Part shown: positions 1 through 8,323 of the stretch, one piece after another
How the letters are laid out: every line of letters starts with the position of its first letter
How positions within the stretch are numbered: position 1 is the first letter of the stretch
Assembly (NCBI GenBank): GCA_947167965.1
Contig: CAMVJW010000013.1
Coordinates: 1-33,919 of the forward strand
Length of the DNA: 33,919 nt
Source of the DNA: an uncultured Clostridia bacterium
GTDB lineage: Bacteria > Bacillota > Clostridia > TANB77 > CAG-508
Reading direction: 5' to 3'
Translations under genes and position numbers: made by a program
The notes under the pieces: generated by a model
What the model was told of the DNA's origin: nothing
The model's input: only the letters and a program-made list of their open reading frames with translations
Database searches by the model: none

Positions 1-54
1 GTGGTGTTGGTGGTGTTGGTGGTGTTGGTGGTGTTGGTGGTGTTGGTGGTGTTG
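1..54 (-). repeat. 9-bp tandem repeat encoding Thr-Pro-Pro
   Basis: Six perfect copies of GTGGTGTTG (plus strand) stand at the window edge. In the minus-strand gene they encode repeated Thr-Pro-Pro. The array continues beyond the window, so the copy number is unknown. Perfect short tandem repeats of this kind can change copy number by slippage. Confidence 0.9.
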
Positions 55-1510
55 GATTATCTGGTCCTTTTTTTCCTCCATCCTCTCTTCCTCTGTCTAG
101 TCCTAATGCTCTTTCCAATTCAGCAATTCTGTTTAAAATTGCTTGTTGATTCATATCAGGATCATCAATTGAATCTAAAAAGTCTTCACCTAGATTATTA
201 TCATAAACATTACTTAATCTTGCTTTTAATGTTGCTAATTCTGTCAATGCTTGTTCTCTTGTCATGTCATAACCGCCAACATTTATTACTTGATCCTTTA
301 ATTTTAAGTTATTTTTTATGATAGCTATGTTTTTCTTAAAAGTTTCATCATCGATGCTTACATCTTTTATATTATCATATACTAAATTCAAAAGATTTTC
401 ATAGCCTCTTAGAGCATTTTTATCTGTAATGCTTAATTTAGATCTATCATTCCCAAATGCATTAATTCTTTCTTGTATCATATCAATTAAGTCCATTGCA
501 TCAAATGTTCTATTTATTTCTTGTTTCGCACTAGTTTTTTCAAGAGTAGCAATTTTCTCTTTTATAAAAGCAATAGATTCTTCACAGTTTGCAATTTGCT
601 CTTGAATTTCTTCTTTTTCAGATTCATCTGAATTTTGTAAACTTTCTTCTAGAGCTTCTTTAGTACTAGTTAAATAATCAAGTTGATCTTTTAAATCTTT
701 TAATAAATCTTCTTTATTTTTATCAAACTTTTCACTAAATTGATTTGCCTTTTCCTCCACGCTCTTTTTCTTTTGTTCAGCTTGTCTTTTTAATTCTTCT
801 ATGTAGCTTTTTTGTTGGCCTTTTTTAGCAATTTTTTCATTTTGAACCTCAGGTGTATCTCCTTCTGCTGGATCTTCTAAAGAATTATATACAGCTTCAG
901 CCTCTTTGATTTCATCAAAAATTGTTATAGTTTCTTTCATACTTTTAGCTATATTAATCATTTCATCAAATTCTGGATTTTTTGCAGCTTCTTCTTCGCT
1001 TTTATTATTTTCATTTAATTTACCTTGCACTTCATTTAATTCATCAAGTACGCCTTTTTTATATTTATTGCCGTTTTGATCAACTTTACCATTTCTTTCT
1101 TCATTTAGTGTTTCTTTTCTTTGATTTAAAAAATCTTTTAAATGAGCATCTTCTAAAATATTTAGAAATTCATCTGCTTTATCTTTAAGCTCCTTAAACG
1201 TATAGTCTGATCTTCTAGTTAGATTTTTTACTTCATTTAATGCTTTATTTATATTATTAATGAAAGATCTATCTCCTGTATAACCTATTCTACTTAGTAA
1301 TTCATCTATTTCTATAGCGTTTTCTCTAAACTTGCTATAGATATCCTTTACGTCTCTATCTTCATCAGCTAAATTCCAGCTTTCTCTATTAGCTTTAAGC
1401 ACTGCTATATTACTTTCTAATGTATTAATGCTCTCAAATTGTCTGTCTATATTTTTTAATTTTGCTTGTAATTCTAACTCTTTTAATTGGTCTTGCATAT
1501 TTTCATCCAT
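1..1510 (-). CDS. Partial coiled-coil protein with Thr-Pro-Pro repeat tail, function unknown
   Basis: An open frame of 503 codons runs from an ATG at 1510 off the left edge, so the C-terminus is missing. The start MDENMQDQLKELELQAKL follows a strong GGAGG site. There is no signal peptide or membrane segment, so it is probably cytoplasmic as far as it can be seen. The protein is extremely rich in Glu, Lys, Asn, Leu and Ile in long helical stretches (for example ELKDKADEFLNILEDAHLKD and KNKEDLLKDLKDQLDYL), which suggests extended coiled coils. The last visible residues switch to Gly-Lys-Pro and then a perfect TPP tripeptide repeat. I do not recognise a family. It is divergent from the DnaB-like gene at 1763 and shares its upstream region. 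It could be a structural protein, a scaffold or a secreted substrate of the nearby T4SS-like machine; that is speculation. Confidence 0.85.
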   Translation of the reverse strand, partial: MDENMQDQLKELELQAKLKNIDRQFESINTLESNIAVLKANRESWNLADEDRDVKDIYSKFRENAIEIDELLSRIGYTGDRSFINNINKALNEVKNLTRRSDYTFKELKDKADEFLNILEDAHLKDFLNQRKETLNEERNGKVDQNGNKYKKGVLDELNEVQGKLNENNKSEEEAAKNPEFDEMINIAKSMKETITIFDEIKEAEAVYNSLEDPAEGDTPEVQNEKIAKKGQQKSYIEELKRQAEQKKKSVEEKANQFSEKFDKNKEDLLKDLKDQLDYLTSTKEALEESLQNSDESEKEEIQEQIANCEESIAFIKEKIATLEKTSAKQEINRTFDAMDLIDMIQERINAFGNDRSKLSITDKNALRGYENLLNLVYDNIKDVSIDDETFKKNIAIIKNNLKLKDQVINVGGYDMTREQALTELATLKARLSNVYDNNLGEDFLDSIDDPDMNQQAILNRIAELERALGLDRGREDGGKKGPDNPTPPTPPTPPTPPTPPTP

Positions 1511-1634
1511 ATTTTAATCCTCCATATTTAAAAATACAATCTAATTAATTATAACATATTATGTCAACGCTGTCAATTATAATTCAATTAAATAATAAAT
1601 ATCATAAAATTACTTAAATTTCAATAAAAATGGT

Positions 1635-1683
1635 ATTACATTTATATTACATTAATTACATTTATGACAAATTTATGTAATAA
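1635..1683. promoter_or_regulatory. Cluster of ATTACAT repeats between divergent genes
   Basis: ATTACAT occurs at 1635-1641, 1646-1652 and 1655-1661, spaced 11 and 9 bp and so roughly on one face of the helix. Its inverse ATGTAAT is at 1675-1681. The cluster lies in the 252-bp space between the divergent genes at 1510 and 1763, just upstream of the promoter proposed for 1763. It may be an operator, but AT-rich DNA makes such motifs easy to find. Confidence 0.4.
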
Positions 1684-1711
1684 TAGATTTTTTCAAGAAA
1701 ATATGGTATTA

Positions 1712-1740
1712 TTGATTAAGATTTTCATTTAATATAAAAT
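1712..1740 (+). promoter_or_regulatory. Sigma-A-like promoter for the DnaB-like gene
   Basis: TTGATT at 1712-1717 and TAAAAT at 1735-1740 are separated by exactly 17 bp. An AAAGGA ribosome binding site and the ATG at 1763 follow. Confidence 0.5.
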
Positions 1741-1762
1741 TGAGAAAGGAATAGATTTTACT

Positions 1763-3496
1763 ATGGCAAATAATAATGTTGAAAGAATTCATAAAATGCT
1801 AGACTCAATTAATGTGACTCCTCAAAACAAAAAATATGTAGAAGAAATTCATGACTTATTGATATCCGAAAACTATTTTGAGGCACTTGCTAAAATGAAA
1901 AAACTTAAAGAAGAGGAAGAAACTATAAAAGAAGAAGGAGAAGACCTTCCAATCTTTGAAGAATCAGATGAGGATTTAGATAAGTACCCTAAAGAGCTAT
2001 CCGATTTAGCTCTTGAAAGGCATTACATAGGTCTATTATTAGAAACACCAAAATTAATTTCAAAGTATTATTTTGTATATGATTTATGCGCATTTGAAGA
2101 TGAAGAAATGTTAAATATATACAAAAGTATTTTATTTAATGAAGGTGCTAAATATTCTTCTGAAGAAGCTAAAAATAATTTTAACTTCGCAAAAGATACA
2201 GAAGAAGTTTACGAATTAAAAGCAAATTTATTAAAAGAAGTAAGAAATAAAAATTATTCTGTTGAAAAAATTTATACTGATTTAAAAAAATTATTTATAT
2301 TAAGAAATGCATATGTATCTGTTCCAGAAAAAAGTGTTCAAGATAAAATCGTAGAAATCACAAATTATACATTATATAGTAAAATGTCTCCTGAAGAAAT
2401 AGAATCAACCATTGAGCAAGTTAAAATAACACAAAAGTTCAAGCAATCTGTATTAAGTACAAATTTAGTAAGTTTTCTTTCAAGTGGAGATAATGAACTT
2501 TCTAATGGTTTAAACTATCCATTTCCAATTCTTTCTAGTGTATTTAAAGGTATACGAAAAGGAGAAACCTTTGCATATGCTATGCCATCAAACTATGGTA
2601 AAAGTAGAATTGCAACTTGTCTTGCAGCATACACTGCATTAATACATAAGAAAAAGGTACTATTAATTTCAAACGAAATGTCAGAATCTAAAATGAAATT
2701 GTGCTTAATTACTACAATTATAAATCATCCAGAAATCCAGAAATTGCATGGTCAAAAAATACATATTTCTGAAACAGAATTATTAGAATTAAAATTTAAA
2801 CCTGATGATGTCAAATCCTGCCCATTAGATGATGATGGATACATACTTAAACTAAAAGATGAAACACAAGAAAAATATATTAAAAGATTAAAAGAATGTT
2901 CTTCAGATTTTAGAAGTACTTTAATTGCCATAGATTGGGCAAGTAAACAGATTAATAATTCAATTTACTTTATAAATATTACTGACCATACAAATGATGA
3001 ATTAAAAAAAGTAATTATAAATTATTATTATAAAGAACATATTGAATACATTTTTTATGATACATTAAAAACTGATACATCTAATATTGGAAGTCCTGAA
3101 GAAATAAAAAGAACTGCAACAATTCTTTCAAATCTAGCACAAAACTTTAATATTTTTATATGCTCATCTCTACAATTGGCAGAAAGTAAAACTCCTCCTT
3201 TAAATTTGGATGTAAATGATTTAGCTGTAAGTAGAACTGTAAAAGAAGTATTAGATACTCTTTGTTTATTTAAGCAAATTCAAAGAGAGAACTTAAAAGA
3301 TTATCAATACTCTTTAAATGAAGTAGATACTAAATTTTTTGATTTAGAACTTTCAGACAATCCAGACATAAGATATTATGCTTGTGTAATTGATAAAAAT
3401 AGAGCTGGAGCAAAACCCAAGCTTTTATTTAAGATTAATTTAGCATATAATAGTTGGGAGGAATTAGGATATTTAAGATTAAAAGATTCTATATAA
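1763..3496 (+). CDS. DnaB-like (SF4, RecA-fold) helicase paralogue
   Basis: The 577-residue product looks like a diverged relative of replicative helicase DnaB. Residues about 80-130 (LALERHYIGLLLETP...) resemble the DnaB N-terminal helical domain, preceded by an acidic Glu/Lys-rich extension. The C-terminal RecA-like core has a P-loop around 274-281 (MPSNYGKS), a DnaB-type ISNEMS motif at 303-308, a Walker B-like IFYDT at 430-434 and the late VIDKNRAG stretch near 542. The P-loop is odd: the usual small first residue is Met, or one residue is inserted relative to the DnaB ARPSMGKT pattern. An insertion at about 330-410 separates the motifs. It is probably an element- or phage-type helicase rather than the chromosomal DnaB, and may also act as a non-replicative ATPase. 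It has its own promoter and stands alone between a divergent gene and a terminator. Confidence 0.75.
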   Translation: MANNNVERIHKMLDSINVTPQNKKYVEEIHDLLISENYFEALAKMKKLKEEEETIKEEGEDLPIFEESDEDLDKYPKELSDLALERHYIGLLLETPKLISKYYFVYDLCAFEDEEMLNIYKSILFNEGAKYSSEEAKNNFNFAKDTEEVYELKANLLKEVRNKNYSVEKIYTDLKKLFILRNAYVSVPEKSVQDKIVEITNYTLYSKMSPEEIESTIEQVKITQKFKQSVLSTNLVSFLSSGDNELSNGLNYPFPILSSVFKGIRKGETFAYAMPSNYGKSRIATCLAAYTALIHKKKVLLISNEMSESKMKLCLITTIINHPEIQKLHGQKIHISETELLELKFKPDDVKSCPLDDDGYILKLKDETQEKYIKRLKECSSDFRSTLIAIDWASKQINNSIYFINITDHTNDELKKVIINYYYKEHIEYIFYDTLKTDTSNIGSPEEIKRTATILSNLAQNFNIFICSSLQLAESKTPPLNLDVNDLAVSRTVKEVLDTLCLFKQIQRENLKDYQYSLNEVDTKFFDLELSDNPDIRYYACVIDKNRAGAKPKLLFKINLAYNSWEELGYLRLKDSI

Positions 3497-3501
3497 ATTC
3501 T

Positions 3502-3539
3502 AAAAAAGATTTTGTAGTTTTTTCTACAAAATCTTTTTT
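3502..3539. terminator. Bidirectional intrinsic terminator
   Basis: A perfect 16-bp stem (3502-3517 with 3524-3539) surrounds a six-T loop. Each arm ends in six A or T bases, so a U-tract forms in both directions. It separates the convergent genes ending at 3496 and 3547. Confidence 0.9.
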
Positions 3540-3546
3540 AGTTATA

Positions 3547-5214
3547 TTAATTAATTCTTTTATTAAAAATCTTTTCAATATTAAGTTTAACAATCAAATT
3601 GGTAATAAACATTACTAATAGAATAATTGAAGATATTACTGCACAAGCCAAAATAATATTTATGTCTTTTAAAATCTTCCCTGAATATAGTAAAAATAAA
3701 ATTATAAAAACAGAATATGCATATTGATATATTTTATTTTTGTTGTTTTTCGTTACTTCATTTTCAGAATTCCAATTTAAATTTGGATTCATCATATCAA
3801 ATAACACCATCATTTTACTATTTAATACATTTAATAGAATTGAAATAATAATTATTATTAATATCTGAATAATAGTTATCATTGAAAATATACTCTTTAT
3901 AAAAATAGAAATAAAAACTATTAAAACACTGTTTATTATAATTTCAGTATATGTTTTAATTGTGTATTGTTTATATAATGAAATTGGATAAGATTTCATA
4001 AAAACAGCATCTTTTCCTTCTCTTGAAATCGATGTAATAGATATATTAGACATTGTATATATCATTTGTATTACTGAAAGTATTAAAGAAATTTCCTTTA
4101 TTCCAAATTCTATTTTTAATCTTCCTTCAAATACCTCTAAGTTCATAAATTCTCTTATTGGAGGAGCTGCTCTAGCAATTATAACTGCTAGATTAATTAT
4201 TAATATTACTATAGGAAAAACACCTTGCATAAAAAAAATCGGATTTTTTATTAAAGTTTTTATTTCTTTTTTTATATATGCATATGTTTTACTATGTTTT
4301 TTTATTTTTTTAAAATGTATTTGAGTGTTTCTATTTTTTATTTTATTAAAATTATTATTTTTCAAAATATCTTTAAAATAGAATTTTTCACCAAGCAATA
4401 CAAAAATTGACATTAAGATGCAATCAGTAATTATTATTTTTAACAGTTTTAAAATAGAGCTTAATTTACCTGTCTTTATTAAATCTACTATATCATTAAC
4501 TTGTATAAAATATTTACTAATTCCTCTTATTTTATCATTAAAAGTTACTATGTAATTAGTCATTCCTTCAATAGAAGTATCTTCTGAATTAATTATATAT
4601 TTAGATGTTGTTATTTCAAATATAAGAATTAATCCTATAAAAACAATTACTATCATTATTTGAAATATATTTTTATTTTTAATAGTTTTTGTTAACTTTA
4701 TAACTAGTGATGTAAAAATACTTATAATTAATGTTGGCATAATTGGGAAAATCAGAAGAATTACAAATAAATATAAAAAGCTCAGTATATTCATATATGT
4801 CATAATCCCATAAATTATCATTGGGAACAGTAAAAATGCAGCTTCTGTCAAATACATATTTAATATCAAAGTTAAAAATTTAGATATTAATAATTCATAA
4901 GGTTTAACTGGGAGTGGCATTATTAAATTTATATCTTTTGAAAAATAATAAATATCTCCACTTAGTAAAGCAACTTCAAATAGAATTATTATTGATGCAA
5001 TCAACCAATAAATATTTAAAAATATATATGGTTGATTTATTTTTATTAATGCATCTATTATTTTATAACTTATAAATGTAAATGTTAGAATAACCATTAT
5101 TAATAACCAGAATGTTACTGTTTTTTTTGTCTTTTTATCATTTTTTTCAAATAATTTAAGTTTTGAAAAATGTTCTTTTGATAACATTTTAGTTAAATTA
5201 ATTATATTTTTCAT
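3547..5214 (-). CDS. ABC-2 type exporter permease
   Basis: This 555-residue protein is almost entirely hydrophobic helices broken by short Lys/Asn-rich loops, with a basic cytoplasmic N-terminus (MKNIINLTKMLSKEHFSKLK). The segment around residue 95 (INLIMPLPVKPYELLISKFL) resembles large two-half permeases of Bacillota ABC exporters, where a similar stretch follows the second membrane segment. Two membrane blocks of about six helices are separated by a hydrophilic region near residues 285-315. It lies 29 bp downstream of its ATPase gene, which it surely partners. The substrate cannot be read from the sequence. The pair lies beyond the T4SS terminator, so I treat it as an independent unit. Confidence 0.8.
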   Translation of the reverse strand: MKNIINLTKMLSKEHFSKLKLFEKNDKKTKKTVTFWLLIMVILTFTFISYKIIDALIKINQPYIFLNIYWLIASIIILFEVALLSGDIYYFSKDINLIMPLPVKPYELLISKFLTLILNMYLTEAAFLLFPMIIYGIMTYMNILSFLYLFVILLIFPIMPTLIISIFTSLVIKLTKTIKNKNIFQIMIVIVFIGLILIFEITTSKYIINSEDTSIEGMTNYIVTFNDKIRGISKYFIQVNDIVDLIKTGKLSSILKLLKIIITDCILMSIFVLLGEKFYFKDILKNNNFNKIKNRNTQIHFKKIKKHSKTYAYIKKEIKTLIKNPIFFMQGVFPIVILIINLAVIIARAAPPIREFMNLEVFEGRLKIEFGIKEISLILSVIQMIYTMSNISITSISREGKDAVFMKSYPISLYKQYTIKTYTEIIINSVLIVFISIFIKSIFSMITIIQILIIIIISILLNVLNSKMMVLFDMMNPNLNWNSENEVTKNNKNKIYQYAYSVFIILFLLYSGKILKDINIILACAVISSIILLVMFITNLIVKLNIEKIFNKRIN

Positions 5215-5243
5215 TTAAAAAAATTTGCCTTTCTTTTAATATT

Positions 5244-5969
5244 CTATTGTTCATTATCTATCAATTCCATAAATAATTCTTCTAATGATTTTGTTCTTTT
5301 TAATTCCTTTTGGATTTCTTCATATGTTCCAACAAATAATAATCTCCCCTTATCAATAATCCCTATTCTGTCACATATTTTTTCTGCAATATCCAATATA
5401 TGCGTTGAAAAAAATACACATTTATTATTATCTGCATATTCCCTCATTATTTTTTTTAATTCATAAGAGGATTTTGGATCAAGCCCTGTCATAGGTTCAT
5501 CTAATATCCAATTTTGTGGTGAGTGTATTAATGTGCTTATTATCATCAATTTTTGTTTCATTCCATGTGAATATCCCTCAATTTTATCATCTAAATTGTA
5601 TAGTTCAAATCTTTTTGATAAAAGTTCTATTCTATGTATTCTATCTTCTTCACTTACTTCAAATAAATCTGCTATAAAATTTATGTATTCTATTCCTTTT
5701 AGTTTAAGAAAAGAATTTGGATCATCTTGAACAAATCCAATCCTTTTTTTAGCTTCAATTGGTTCTTTTTTAATACTACTTCCGTCAATAAAAATGTCAC
5801 CTTTATTTATTTCTAACATACCAGTAATCATTTTCATTGTCGTTGTTTTTCCGGCTCCATTTGGTCCTAAAAAACCAAATATCTCTCCATTGTTTATAGT
5901 TAAATTTAAATTATCAATTACTTTATTAGATTTTTTATACTCTTTTGTAACATTTTTAATTTCTATCAT
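5244..5969 (-). CDS. ABC transporter ATP-binding protein
   Basis: This 241-residue ATPase powers the permease encoded next to it. Visible motifs in order are the Walker A GPNGAGKTT near residue 36, a Q-loop region (GFVQDDP), a signature-like YSHGMKQKL, the Walker B WILDEPMTGLDP and the H-loop STHILD. The length and order are normal for a DRA/CcmA-type exporter ATPase of the ABC-2 group. The signature is SHGMKQ rather than LSGGQ, which is common in this group. The start ATG follows a GAAAGGA site. The promoter probably lies in 5970-6069, after the terminator that ends the T4SS unit. Confidence 0.9.
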   Translation of the reverse strand: MIEIKNVTKEYKKSNKVIDNLNLTINNGEIFGFLGPNGAGKTTTMKMITGMLEINKGDIFIDGSSIKKEPIEAKKRIGFVQDDPNSFLKLKGIEYINFIADLFEVSEEDRIHRIELLSKRFELYNLDDKIEGYSHGMKQKLMIISTLIHSPQNWILDEPMTGLDPKSSYELKKIMREYADNNKCVFFSTHILDIAEKICDRIGIIDKGRLLFVGTYEEIQKELKRTKSLEELFMELIDNEQ

Positions 5970-6069
5970 TTTTTAAAATCCTTTCAAAAATTTATAAAAT
6001 GTATTAAAAACTAATATTGTTTTTTTAAATAAAATTTTAGCTTTTCAATATATGTCTTGCATTTTATGT

Positions 6070-6120
6070 AAAAAGGCATTAACAATAAGTCTTTCATTTA
6101 CTTATAGCAATGCCTCTTTT
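6070..6120 (-). terminator. Intrinsic terminator of the T4SS-like unit
   Basis: On the minus strand GGCATT pairs with AATGCC, with an inner ATAAGT/ACTTAT stem, followed by a run of T. It starts directly after the stop of the gene ending at 6122, so it closes the long minus-strand T4SS-like unit and isolates the ABC genes. Confidence 0.8.
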
Positions 6121-6121
6121 A

Positions 6122-7465
6122 TTATTCTATATTAAATGACATTACAAAATCTCTATTATCTAGTAATTTCATTATAACTGTTAAATTCTTACTGTTTGTA
6201 CTTTCCTCTCCTAATGATGTAATATTTGTTTTATATGTGTATATTCCATTTCCATTTTCTTCAAAGCTAATATATGTTCCTTTGTTAATATCAAATAGAT
6301 TATTTTTAATATATTGTTCTAAATCTTGCTTTGTTTTAAAATTATTGTTTTTAAAAGTTGTATCTAATTTACTATATACATAATCAAAATCTTTACAATT
6401 AATTGCTGATATTATTTTTCCTGTATTAATTCCCACCTTTTTTAATTCATCTCCATTGTCATACCTTTCTACAAAGTCCTTAAATTCAATAGTATAGTTA
6501 TCTAACATTACACTGTAATTTAATGGGTTATTAACTTCTTGTCTAAAAATATAGTAGTAATCATTTTGATCTACACAAATAAATTCTGTATATTTTTCTG
6601 TATTATTAACAAGATATTTTGTTAAATATGATATTTTTATTCTATCTACGTTATCCTTAATCATTGTAAAATACTCTGATTTATCTTTAAATTTCTTATT
6701 AATGTATTCTTGTTCTATATAATTATAAGATAATTCAGCATTTGATAAAACAATCTTTTTAAATTTATCTAATAAATCTTTTGCTCTATTTTCAAAATTC
6801 ATAGCAGTTATTTTAAATTGATTATTATCGTTTTTCTCAATTGGTTCATTTTCATTTTCGATTTTTACATCATCAAAATTTTCATATTCATTATCTATTG
6901 GTTCTATTGAAAATGTACTACTTCTATTATCTAAATTTACATATACATTTATTTTATCAATTACTTTATAATCAGAATTAATTAATATTGCATTAACTGC
7001 ATATTTTTCAATAGGGTCATTTATTATTAATTTCATTTTTAATGGAACTATAATTACTTTTTCAGTATATGTTTTTAAAAAGTTGTTAACATTATCGCTC
7101 GTTATCTTATTATTTTTAATATACTTTTTACTTAATAATTCTATTCTAGTTTGATTAATTTCTTCATCAGAAATCTCTTTCACCATGTTTCCTTGAGAAC
7201 CTCTACTAAAGAAGTTGTCTGAATTGTTATTTAAATTATCATAAAATCTTTGCAAACAATTTTCAACAGTTTTAACCTTACTTGGTTCTGATGCTATTTC
7301 TTCTTCATTTGTTACTACTAATTCTTCTCCAACATCTCCTCTAGTATCAATAAGAGGTTCCTCTTTATTTGTATTATTCTTATTAATTAATAATAAACTA
7401 ATAACAGCTATTAATATTATAATTGTAATAATCACTAATAAAATAATAATTTTTAAGTTTTTCAT
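6122..7465 (-). CDS. Membrane-anchored VirB8-like candidate (two NTF2-like repeats)
   Basis: The 447-residue product has one N-terminal membrane segment (IIILLVIITIIILIAVISLLL, residues about 5-26) and then a long extracytoplasmic Lys/Asn/Glu-rich part. At least two repeats look like NTF2-fold domains: one opening with VKTVENCLQRFYDNLN near residue 65 and another with ENRAKDLLDKFKKIVLSN near residue 225, with a possible third near residue 345. One TM plus tandem NTF2-like domains is the architecture of VirB8-type proteins of Gram-positive conjugation systems such as TcpC and ConB. It is the last gene of the T4SS unit, just before the terminator. The assignment rests on architecture and context; I see no diagnostic motif. 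The start follows AAAGGAG at a rather long spacing of 13 bases. Confidence 0.55.
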   Translation of the reverse strand: MKNLKIIILLVIITIIILIAVISLLLINKNNTNKEEPLIDTRGDVGEELVVTNEEEIASEPSKVKTVENCLQRFYDNLNNNSDNFFSRGSQGNMVKEISDEEINQTRIELLSKKYIKNNKITSDNVNNFLKTYTEKVIIVPLKMKLIINDPIEKYAVNAILINSDYKVIDKINVYVNLDNRSSTFSIEPIDNEYENFDDVKIENENEPIEKNDNNQFKITAMNFENRAKDLLDKFKKIVLSNAELSYNYIEQEYINKKFKDKSEYFTMIKDNVDRIKISYLTKYLVNNTEKYTEFICVDQNDYYYIFRQEVNNPLNYSVMLDNYTIEFKDFVERYDNGDELKKVGINTGKIISAINCKDFDYVYSKLDTTFKNNNFKTKQDLEQYIKNNLFDINKGTYISFEENGNGIYTYKTNITSLGEESTNSKNLTVIMKLLDNRDFVMSFNIE

Positions 7466-7510
7466 TTATAGAATAATGCTCCTTTTTTTATTTATTAAAT
7501 AATCTTTATT

Positions 7511-8323
7511 CTACTGACCTACTCTAAATACCGCTGCTACTCCTTCGTGATCCATAGTCCTGTCATGAGTTATACCATATGCAGATCCTTTTGCTTCTAC
7601 TATCATACCATTTCCATCATAAAATGCAACGTGATGTATTCCTGAAGTACCATATAATACTATATCTCCTGCTTGAGCTTGACTAGGATCAACCTCAACA
7701 GCTCCCCAGTCTTTTAATCTTCCTGAATTCATATCAGATGTAGTATGATATTCAGCACTTGGTGGAATCAATCCACATTCTATTAATACTAATCTAATAA
7801 AGTGTGAACAGTCACATCCATTAGTTAATGAGTTTCCACCCCATACATATGGATTTCCAACATATTTATCTGCAGTATCAACAATTAGGTTTCCAGACAT
7901 TGAACCAGATGTAGGCCTTTGTTTTCCTTGGAACATATTGTAATAGTATATAGCGCCTTTTCTTCTGACATCCATTCTAGATCCGCCGGATCTTTCAAAA
8001 AGCTTTTCAAATAAGTCTGCTGCTTCTTCTGGATTAGTTGATGCTAAAAATCTGCTTTGTAAGGCTTTGTTATAACATTGATCATCTGCTAAACCATTAC
8101 ATCCTCCACCTGTAAGCTCTGCCTTTAAAAATTCTAGCTGAATTTCTTCATCTTTCCAGGTTTTTCCCTTTGACAATGCGTATTTTTCAATTGCCTTGTG
8201 CCTACCAAAACTCCATTGTGCAATACCAATACCTGTACCGCCTTTTTCTTCTACATCGCTATGTATAGAGCTTCCGGTCATCAGTCTCTGCAGATAGATT
8301 TCCCATAACTCCCGCGGCCGCAA
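7511..8323 (-). CDS. C-terminal part of the split wall hydrolase: lysozyme remainder plus NlpC/P60 peptidase
   Basis: This frame continues the protein encoded at 8259-12443 after a frame break. Its true in-frame homology begins near TGSSIHSDVEEKGGTG. First comes the rest of a phage tail-type lysozyme domain (GIGIAQWSFGRHKAIEKYA), then an NlpC/P60 domain from about residue 145 with the catalytic Cys172 in DCSHF and His231 in IHHVAFY. NlpC/P60 enzymes cut peptide bonds in peptidoglycan stems. Lysozyme plus NlpC/P60 is the architecture of CwlT/VirB1-like conjugation hydrolases. If translated separately it could start at the TTG at 8323 or, better, the ATG at 8281. It would then lack a signal peptide and half of the lysozyme fold, so independent function is doubtful. 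Confidence 0.8.
   Translation of the reverse strand: MRPRELWEIYLQRLMTGSSIHSDVEEKGGTGIGIAQWSFGRHKAIEKYALSKGKTWKDEEIQLEFLKAELTGGGCNGLADDQCYNKALQSRFLASTNPEEAADLFEKLFERSGGSRMDVRRKGAIYYYNMFQGKQRPTSGSMSGNLIVDTADKYVGNPYVWGGNSLTNGCDCSHFIRLVLIECGLIPPSAEYHTTSDMNSGRLKDWGAVEVDPSQAQAGDIVLYGTSGIHHVAFYDGNGMIVEAKGSAYGITHDRTMDHEGVAAVFRVGQ

Noticed and set aside
1..1188. Plus-strand open frames with Leu/Val-rich translations at the left edge
   Set aside because: They are antisense to a long, well-started minus-strand coding frame and arise from its repeat and AT-rich codons.
3547..5969. ABC exporter as part of the T4SS unit
   Set aside because: A clear terminator at 6070-6120 separates them, and neither product resembles T4SS components.
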